NCBI RefSeq assembly: GCF_014851395.1
Contig: NW_024040485.1
Coordinates: forward strand, 20,292,618 to 20,356,617
Reading direction: 5' to 3'
Length of the DNA stretch: 64,000 bases
Origin: Micropterus salmoides
Lineage: Eukaryota; Chordata; Actinopteri; Centrarchiformes; Centrarchidae
Shown: in pieces, positions 56,701-64,000 of the stretch
How the letters are laid out: the number at the start of each line of letters is the position of its first letter
Position numbering within the stretch: position 1 is the stretch's first letter
The notes under the pieces: generated by a model
What the model saw: only the letters and a program-made list of their open reading frames with translations
What the model was told of the DNA's origin: nothing
The model's database searches: none
Translations under genes and position numbers: made by a program

Positions 56701-59240
56701 GTGGTAGCCATCCTGGTTGATGTCTCCCAGGTTTTCCACAGCCAGGCCAAACATTGAGTTCTCAGATCCATCTATTCTGGTAGGTGTTACTTGGTTCCAA
56801 TTTCCAGCTTTGTTGACGTAGACGTAGACAGCTCCTCCAATTTCTTTGTCCTTCTCAAAGTACTGAGGTGCTCCCACCACTATGTCCTGCCAACTAACCA
56901 ACCAGAGCATTCCTTGTTCGTGAGCATACAGTAATAGTGACAGCACTCTTGAAGCAGAAGTTAGAGGCTGTGCGTTATCACCCTGAGTCACTCACCCGTC
57001 CCCATTGAGATCCAGCACGGTCAGATCGTAGCCAAAAGATGAGGCCAGCCCTTCACCTTCCAGGGTGTACTCATCTACCAAGATGTTTCTTGAGTTCTCG
57101 CCTTTCTTCAGCAGCACCACTGCTCCACTGTGGTTCGCTCTGGGAGCTCCCGCCACCACCGTCAGCTGGCCCTTCTTGGTCAGACTCTTCCCCGAGTCCA
57201 GAGAGAAGCCTGGAATACAAGACCAAGGAATGCTTGCTTTTATAGTCAGAGTTAGTCAGGTACTTCAATACTCTTCTTTGTGACAGTGGAGCAAATGAAG
57301 TGATGGCATATGATTAGCAATGAATGGATGAAGGGGGTAGAGCGAGCTGTGTTTTACCCAGGTAGCTGTTGGCAGGAGCAGGGACGAGCTCAGGGTTCTT
57401 ATCGTTCTCATCTCCCACCTCAAAAGGACCGTCGTCATAGACGCCTAATTCTAACAAGGTGTCATTCCTTTGTTCCATGCGAACTACGCCTGGAGGAGAG
57501 AGGAGACGGGAAGAGCAGACAGACGAGTTAAGACTGGAGAGATCTGGCTGGCAATAAAAAGATTCAAAACCCATAACACAATAATCCCAATTGGCAGTAA
57601 TGTCGAAAAAAGCATAAATGGCAAATTCCTTTGTGATGAAAAGTTCATAAATCATTTAGAGTAGATAATGAAGCACATGTGCAGTTAAGTTCTGTGACAG
57701 TTAATCTTTTGCATTTCTTACCTGAAACATCGATGCTCATACTGTTTAACACACACACACACATACACACACACACACACACATTAAGACTACCTTTCCA
57801 GTTGTACGCTCCAGGAGCCCCAAAGATGACATAATGGTATTCCTTGTCGAATGTGGCAGAGAGGCCCTGCTGACATGAGCCAAACATCTCGTGACCTCTG
57901 GACCGGCTTTCACAGAAATGCCAGTTATCACTTAATCCAGGATCGATAGATAAATCTGGATTGAGGACGTAGCAGCGGCCGATAATGTCACGGGATTCGA
58001 TGGCTGTGTTCACACTGGTCCGGCGCTGGTAGCGATGGGCACAGGTCTAACAGAACCACAGTTGAGTTGATATAATGTTGATTAAAATCTAAAGCTTGTG
58101 TTGTAATGACCGTTTAGAGTTTAGATGGCATAGTGATTAACCAACTGAGCTCCAATACTGAGCCATTTATTAAACTTCTCAAATACAAGGATTTGCTGCA
58201 TTTCCTTGTTTTATTTAAGTGTAAATTTAATTTCTCTGATTTAGGGACTATTGGTTGGACAAAACAAGCTATTTGAAGATGTCACCTTGGGCGCTGGGAA
58301 ATTCCAATGTCGATTTTCTGACAATTTAGAGAATAAACAATAGTGTTAAAAGTGATTAACCGAAGGAAAATTTCTGATCAAACAACATTGAAATAATCAG
58401 TTGTTGTAGCTTATGACTTCTTTAACTGACTTGTTAAAATCCCCCAAATTTTTTTTATTGTTGTACTATTAATAGTAAACACGGAATATTGGCATGAATT
58501 AAAAATATTTAATTCATTTTTGTGTGTTTAAAGGTTTCTGTTTGGATAACTAAGAAGTGCTAAAACGGATTATTACTGTCTCTATCAATTGATCGATTGG
58601 TTGATTCACAGTTAAGTCAATATAATATCATAAAATAGAAAATAATGAATTTCCCAGGGTCCAATGTGACCTTCAGATTTCTTGTTTTATCCAACAGTCC
58701 AAACCCGAAGATATTCAGTTTACAATGATATAAAAGCAGATTCTCACATTAAAAAAGCTGCATGTGAAACCACAACATTTTTGGCATTTTTGATTAAAAA
58801 GTACTGAAATTATTAATTAACAATAAAAATAGTTTCTTACTTTTCTCAAATAACTGTTTCAGTCAATTTCAAGGTCATGTTCAGATACATAGACACACAG
58901 TCTTACCACAACCATGCCTCCTGGCCCCTGACTGTTGACTGACACTCCCATCCACTGGTTCTCCTTGCTTTCTCTGGAAGTGTCCTCTACACAGAGACAG
59001 GGACAGAAATAGACACAAAAGGGATATTGTGACTCAAATATTTGGGGGGGGGGGTATCTAAAATAACCAAAAACATATTAGAGAAAAGCACAGGTGTCAG
59101 CAGAAATCTTACCATTATTATCAAAGTTAACTCTGGTGCAACCAGCTGAGGTGGAGCTCATGTCACAGCTGTACAGTCCTCCTGTCACTTTAGCTTTTTG
59201 ACGACTCAAGGCTTTTGCTTTCGGGGCACCGACCAGCAGC
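50604..59240 (-). CDS. itga6: Integrin alpha-6, all but the first coding exon
   Basis: Laminin receptor subunit that pairs with beta-1 or beta-4, as in hemidesmosomes (family knowledge). Exons, right to left: 59240-59113, 58986-58907, 58046-57794, 57489-57358, 57209-56996, 56893-56700, 56576-56479, 56253-56126, 56042-55953, 55746-55685, 55509-55346, 55247-55104, 54987-54875, 54743-54587, 54496-54413, 54319-54240, 54017-53943, 53854-53755, 53571-53401, 52719-52618, 52516-52406, 52019-51921, 51704-51579, then tail B 50768-50604 or tail A 51406-51338. One carried-over base plus 1022 codons gives the B form; the A form has 990. It shows the propeller, leg domains, an RRRR cleavage site, a membrane helix and tails. 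ESKENQWMGVSVNSQGPGG and both tails match alpha-6 better than alpha-3 or alpha-7. The signal-peptide exon lies right of the window. Confidence 0.96.
51338..51406 (-). CDS. itga6: itga6 alternative exon A (alpha-6A tail)
   Basis: Follows acceptor CCTCTCCTCAG and joins the membrane exon in phase 0. It encodes 22 residues and a stop: CGVFGKKNKQ, NP, SEKERLTPNA. The end matches human alpha-6A (SDKERLTSDA), but about 14 middle residues are missing and GFFKR is altered to GVFGK. A usable donor (GTAAAA at 51328-51323) follows the stop, consistent with a cassette exon that ends translation early. It was found by reading the sequence, because it is shorter than the ORF cut-off. Confidence 0.85.
   Translation of the reverse strand, partial: CGVFGKKNKQNPSEKERLTPNA
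51579..51704 (-). other. itga6: itga6 transmembrane exon
   Basis: Encodes VRLTVFPERREAHYGGVPWW, then a hydrophobic helix IIVLSILLGLLLLGLLAFLL ending in WK before the donor. This is the membrane anchor. Each tail exon supplies its own CGFFKR-type sequence straight after it. Confidence 0.95.
52618..52719 (-). other. itga6: itga6 exon with proprotein-convertase site
   Basis: Encodes PSNTRRRRAAENTQGG. In laminin-binding integrins the alpha chain is cut here into heavy and light chains (human NSRKKR). RRRR fits the furin consensus. Confidence 0.85.
52885..53376. mobile_element. Inverted-repeat DNA element in an itga6 intron
   Basis: The left end catacttgtcaac and the right end read in reverse, catacctgtcaac, match at 12 of 13 positions. 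'aacgggagggttgacaggt' beside the right end is a phrase I recall from fish DNA transposons. No transposase; no clean target duplication (ccttaatg versus ccttcata). It lies between the exons ending at 53401 and starting at 52719. Confidence 0.65.
53401..55746 (-). other. itga6: itga6 leg (thigh and calf) exons
   Basis: Ten exons from CLEVEACFSYTANPKSYSP through LADADQRKNG-like thigh sequence, IQDKLRGIPIELCVDIQ, FLKEGCGSDNVCQSNLQVKY, LSDQKDITLEVKVDNLNGDD, CELGNPFKRDSE and INLGKRLTNFGTATLEIEWP. Conserved cysteines of the leg domains are in place. All junctions are GT-AG. Confidence 0.93.
57749..57782. repeat. (GT)n beside the donor of the 58046-57794 itga6 exon
   Basis: On the transcript strand the repeat starts 11 nt after the exon end (57794), following gtagtcttaat. 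Confidence 0.92.
58590..58890. repeat. Teleost dispersed repeat, copy 2
   Basis: 'caatttcccagggtcc'-type wording near 58650, 'gtccaaacccgaagatattc' near 58698 and 'tttacaatgatataaaagca' near 58719 match the copy at 26812-27150 in the same order. It lies in the itga6 intron between 58046 and 58907. Confidence 0.75.
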
Positions 59241-59531
59241 CTGCAACAGAAACACAAATGAGTCTGTTAAGATGTACGCAGCTCGATCAAATCCACATTG
59301 TGAAAGAGGCTCAAGCTGTAACACTCATCTGTCATGTAGGACGCACATTATATTATCACACATTCCACTCTACTGTCACACAGCAGCCATATTCACACAT
59401 ACGAACACGCACACATCCGCCACCAAACTGATGTTCCATGTCCTCACGGTACAACTCAGTCAAAGACCCCTTTCAAACGCCTGCTGTGGTTGATTGAACC
59501 AGGCTTTCTATCTCTCTCCACACACACACAG

Positions 59532-59574
<43 letters not shown>

Positions 59575-62500
59575 CTGCCTTTGTGGACCAAGGACAAGGG
59601 CACATGCCACACCCAAGTCTTGACGATGGGCATCCCGTTCCCAGGGTTTCCTACAGAGTAAATCAAACGCCAACAATGTCATAATTTGAACTGATGCTTT
59701 GTGGAAGTTTACAGTGCAGAGTACAGCACACACCAATCTCTCTCTCTCTTTCTGAATGTTTGTCCCAGGTGCTCTCCCTGGCTCACTTTATCTGTCCGAT
59801 GACATCTAGAGTTAATGTTGTACAGCACACTGTCTTCACCAGATGAGATTAAGTAAAGCAAATTTAAGCTAGAACACAAAGCATTCTCAGATACACACAC
59901 CATCAGGGAAGGAATTTACAGAGACATATAGTCAGAGTGAAGAGCTGAAGCCTAACGTGATCATCATGTTTGCAGTGTAGACCTCATTAGTCATCACTGT
60001 AAGCACTTACTGCATGTGGGAGAAGATGTCAAAGTATAAAGCTAACTTTTTCAGACAACGTAAATCATCATGCATATTGACTTCAACGGGCGTGATGGGG
60101 ATTAGCAAAGGACAATAAATCTATTTATAAGGCATACAAAGTACAGCTTGTTATAATGCTGCCGCTTAAATGGGTTTTATGGAAAATACTGAGAAAATAT
60201 GAAGACATTTCTCTAAAATGAAATTCATCAAGACAAGTCATCACAATAGAAAACACACTCCTTCTGCAATGACACTGTTCATCCCATTTTAAACACTGGA
60301 TTGGTTTGGCCTCATTTCAAAACTCAGAGAACAATAATTTTGTGCTGTTCTCCCACCCATTAAGTGTCCAATCCAGCCAAGGGGAGTGAGCGACACTTGA
60401 CACCACAGTCAGAAGTCAATTCTCCACCTCTTTGTGCACTGCCGTAACGCACAGAAAACATATTTTCACACCGAGTGAAATTGATAGGGCATGTGTTTGT
60501 CTATCAAAGATAAGTCTGATTCAAATGAGTCATCACTGAAAAGAGAGGTGTTGTGACTAGCAGTGAAACCCAGGTGGGCACATCTACACTCCCATTATCT
60601 CCCATGACACACGAAGTCAGGAGAATGGACGGAAAGAGCTCTGCCAAGACACATTGGACTCTGGTAAAAGGGGTCACTGGGTCTGGGGTTTGTGCTGCGT
60701 TAATGAAGAATGGACACTGTAGTTCCTACTTCTACATAATCACACTGATACTTATTTGGGGTCTCGTTCAGATGTTTCCTTTGGGGTAAATGAAAGCAGC
60801 AATAGTGCACAAACAGCAACAATGATGTTAAAATAAAACAACACATTATATCAAGATTACGTTACAGATTAATTGAACAATTGCGTGACAATTAAATCAT
60901 TTACAGAGCAGAGACTTATGACCCAAATGATCAAGAATCTAAATTGGCTACTATTCACAGAAGACACATATTATCTTTATTGCTGTACATTATTATTTTC
61001 TTTTGCCATTGAAGAGTGAAGCGCTGACATGACGTGTCAGGGACGGGCACTGCGATAACGCCGACCCGCTGCCTCACTGACAGTGACCCAGCTGTTTATC
61101 TAATCATTCGCCACCAGCAGAGGAAGCCGCAACACACAGGCTTAGTCTACAGGAAGGACAAAGACAAACAAAGAAAGAGAGAGTGTATGTGTGTGTGTGT
61201 GTGTGTGTGCAATGACTCGCAAAACAGACACACACATAGTGGCACTCAGACACACAGGCAGACTCTCCCTGCGCAGGATCAGCGCAGAGTGACCATTACA
61301 GAGACATCCCATTGAGAGTGTTGTATTGTTTTGTTTTTTTACAGCAGCAAACTGGCTGCCCAGCTAGTGCATAGCCCGTTGCATAGCGACAGCCAGTGGC
61401 ACCCTATCAAGAGGCGTTCACCTCAAAATGGGTTGCAGATCCAGAGGTTCATGTCATGTGTTACCCAACTTCTCTCTCCCTCCGTCTGCCAGGACCAAGC
61501 CCTCTCCTCGAGTCTGACTGGTTGAATAATGGTTCATATTTGGTGCCCAGATGTACAACTGATTTATGTTCCTCTCCGCATTCTTTCAGTCATCACTTCT
61601 TTCTTTTCTTCAGTTCCTGTCTCTCTCTCTCTGTTTGATGTTGGATAACCTCAACTAACCTGAGGGGAAGAGAGGAGGGGAAAGGACTAAGTATGAGTCT
61701 CATACACAGACCATATACACTCGCACATAAAGTTAAATACTAAACTCTGCAGTCTCCTCTAACATTTAACATGCAATGCAGGTATGTTTTGATTTCCTCT
61801 TTCTTACAGCGTGTCTCTATATCCTTTGCTCTTTGTGCTACATCTATCCATTTCTCCCAAACCAGTGTGTATCTCTTTCTCCCACACAGTCCCTACACTC
61901 AATCCAAGCTCTTAAACTTCCCTTAACTCTCGCTCGGTTTCCTCCTCCCTCCTCTCCCCACTCATGCATTTTGCACTTTCCCTCCTGACTTTATTACACA
62001 GCTCCATCTGGCAATTATGACCAACCATGGAATGGTACATACACACACAAACACACACAGACACGTACACACATGCATATACATGATCCCAACCTGCCCT
62101 TTCCTGCAGGTACACTCATTCCAGTAGGGCATGAAAAAGACTGGAAGACATAAGATCGCATAAAAGTTAGCATGACTGGCAACGGATTGGGACTCGCTGT
62201 GCACACCCATGGGGGTACACAAGCACACACACGCCAAGGCACACATGTTGATGCAATGTACGATAATGAACTCTCAGAGGGAAAGAAAATCACTATCAGC
62301 ACAAAACATCTATCTATCTATCTATCTACCTATTTTTTTGCCTCAGGTTAGGAAAGTATCTAGCAGAACACTGAGCTCACTGACACTTTTCCAAGTGACT
62401 GACAACAAGGCAACGCCTCAGTGCTCAGCCACAGCATGCATCAGCACCATTAAAACACACCAAACAGACACACATTAACACGCAGTATGTGGATGCATGA

Positions 62501-62804
62501 GCATACACAAAAATACACAGTCCACAGTGAGAGCACATTCCACCTCTACAACAGCAGTGTGAGCACCATCACTTGCAAAACAAACATGGCTTCCTGCTCA
62601 AACATGCACACACACACATTCAAACTTGCACTGTAATGTAACACGCGCACATGCTGCTGATGGTTTAAGTGTATCTGTTTCTATACTGATTAAAAACAGA
62701 AATATAAAAGTCTTGTTCAACAAACTGTTAACAAGGGCAAATAGCTCTGCATCATGAGAATTAAACCCACTAAAATTCTGCCTGAAATGACACCTCTCCA
62801 TTCA

Positions 62805-62945
62805 TCAATTAATAGTTTAGACAATCAAATGTCAGACAGTAGTGAGAAATGGCCATCACAATTTCCCAGAGACACAACTGATATTGGTTTTCAGTTTACT
62901 AACACTGACGATGAGGAAAACCAGCATATCTTCATAATTATAAAT
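62805..62945. repeat. Teleost dispersed repeat, copy 3 (fragment)
   Basis: 'atgtcagacagtagtgagaa' at 62829-62848, then 'catcacaatttcccagaga' and 'ttcagtttactaacac'. This is the same family as 58590-58890, truncated. Confidence 0.6.
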
Positions 62946-63263
62946 CTGCAACAAGCACCGTGTGTACTTCATTTAGACACAGCGTAAAACTAGGACACAA
63001 ACTGCCACTGTGTATGTGAATGCACAGAAGTAGTAGAAGTGTGTAAATAACTGTAAGAACCGTGTTTAACCTCTGGGGAGAAGGTTAAAGACTTGGACAT
63101 GCTGGACAGTTCAGGGTATCTTGCAGTGGGTAAACACACTGTGGTAACCCTTCTTTACAAATACAAACCAATACTTAAAGTACAGTCTGATGCCCACTGC
63201 AGGCACTGTAAGGTACTTTAAATGACATAATATACAAAATGGCATCTTTTCATGTATTAGGGA

Positions 63264-63657
63264 CAGTGATGGAATATTACTCACTTAAATGGAAATTTCC
63301 ATTTAATATTACTTTACTTAATAGGTTACTCCTAGTCCACTACAGTTCAAACAGAAATACTGTACTTTTTATTCCACTATACATTTATTTAATAGTTATT
63401 TATTAGTTAGTTATTAGCTACTTTACTTAATTTATTCAAGACATACATACATACATATGATGTTGCATTGTTTTAGATTAAACTGCCCAACAATATATAA
63501 AGCACTTCAAATTAGCCTTACCTCAACCAATTACAAGATTAAAATGTAATACTTCTTTACTGTACTGTACTTTTCAATGCTGGACTTTTACTTATACCAA
63601 GTTTTTACAGTGTGGTGTTGCTAATTTTAAAGGATCTGAGTCCTTCGTCCACCACTT
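63264..63657. mobile_element. Tol2/hAT-related MITE with imperfect TSD
   Basis: The left end CAGTGATGGAATATTACTCA and the right end, reversed, (A)AGTGGTGGACGAAGGACTCA match. Internal 'tattccactatacatttat' and 'acttttacttata' are typical of abundant fish hAT MITEs. The flanks attaggga (63256-63263) and attatgta (63658-63665) agree at 6 of 8 bases, consistent with a decayed duplication. Confidence 0.75.
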
Positions 63658-64000
63658 ATTATGTACCAACAAAACTTTAGGGAAGTGCCGTAATCACAAA
63701 TAGGCAAATGTGTATATTTCTGGCTGGTCCATTGCAGTCAAACTGATTCCCATATTAAATAATTTGACTGCTCTGATCTCAGGTCAGTTAATCCAGACTA
63801 TTCAAACCGGTGACCACTTGATGGCAGTTAGCCTTTATGCAGAATGACAAATCCCTCTGAATCAATGCCCATAAAAATGCCAACAATGATTGAATGGGAT
63901 GTTTTGGGCCGACATGCCAAGGCTCGGTCTCAGCTAACACAACATTGGGTGGAAAAGAAGAAAAAAGAAAGAAAAATCATGTGGGCGCGCGCCGATGCGT

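Larger units (their letters stand above)
55953..59240 (-). other. itga6: itga6 beta-propeller exons
   Basis: Nine exons encode most of the seven-bladed ligand-binding head: LLVGAPKAKAL, GRCYVLNPDL, HYVIFGAPGAYNWKG and ANSYLGFSLDSGK, with FG-GAP blades. Calcium-loop motifs are DLNGDGWQD and DINQDGYHD (canonical DxNxDGxxD). The final blade has the degenerate DLDKNFYPD (human DLDRNSYPD). Exon 1 with blade 1 start is absent. Confidence 0.94.
59241..64000. other. itga6 intron 1 (5' part lies off the window)
   Basis: The intron upstream of exon 2. It holds (CA)n at 59540-59572, a (GT)n near 61190, (TCTA)n near 62310, repeat copy 3 near 62805-62945 and the hAT-like element at 63264-63657. I looked for the signal-peptide/blade-1 exon (a GSLFGFSL-like frame) and did not find it. 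Confidence 0.6.

Noticed and set aside
50604..59240. Identity as integrin alpha-3 or alpha-7
   Set aside because: Both cytoplasmic tails, the propeller phrases and the rapgef4/map3k20 neighbourhood fit alpha-6.

Overview
The window is vertebrate nuclear DNA, almost certainly from a teleost fish. Its genes are split into many short exons with GT-AG introns of about 80 bp to 4 kb. It is rich in (CA/GT)n microsatellites and carries hAT-type and other repeats that are common in ray-finned fish. I cannot name the species. Nearly all open reading frames longer than 60 codons are chance frames. The real coding sequence was found exon by exon, by matching splice sites and reading phase to known protein families.

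Layout: (1) 19-7172, minus strand: the first eight coding exons of map3k20 (ZAK/MLTK kinase), most of the kinase domain; the gene runs off the left edge. (2) 10431-32855, minus strand: a complete rapgef4 (Epac2), 30 coding exons, 996 residues, with one AT-AC (U12-type) intron. (3) About 37.1-49.95 kb, plus strand: a complete neurabin-like gene (PPP1R9 family), one noncoding leader exon plus 18 coding exons, 1297 residues, with a PP1-docking motif, PDZ domain, coiled coil and C-terminal SAM domain. (4) 50604-59240, minus strand: itga6 (integrin alpha-6) except its first exon, with two alternative cytoplasmic-tail exons (A and B). From 59.2 kb to the right edge is the start of itga6 intron 1.

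From recalled human maps, itga6-rapgef4-map3k20 matches human 2q31 (ITGA6-PDK1-RAPGEF4-MAP3K20) in order and relative strand. A neurabin gene between itga6 and rapgef4 does not occur there in human, and I see no PDK exons. Human paralogous regions pair PPP1R9A with PDK4 (7q21) and PPP1R9B with PDK2 and ITGA3 (17q21). The fish gene is therefore best explained as a further PPP1R9 ohnolog kept in the HoxD-linked paralogon and lost in mammals. The genes share no operon-like logic. Individually they serve stress-kinase signalling, cAMP-to-Rap signalling, actin/PP1 scaffolding and laminin adhesion.

Non-coding highlights: a hAT-type insertion with a perfect 8-bp target duplication 34 bp from a rapgef4 splice donor; a 450-bp TAA/TTA tract in the same intron; GT repeats at both ends of one map3k20 intron and one rapgef4 intron; and the neurabin-like and itga6 genes converging tail to tail with poly(A) signals only 37 bp apart.
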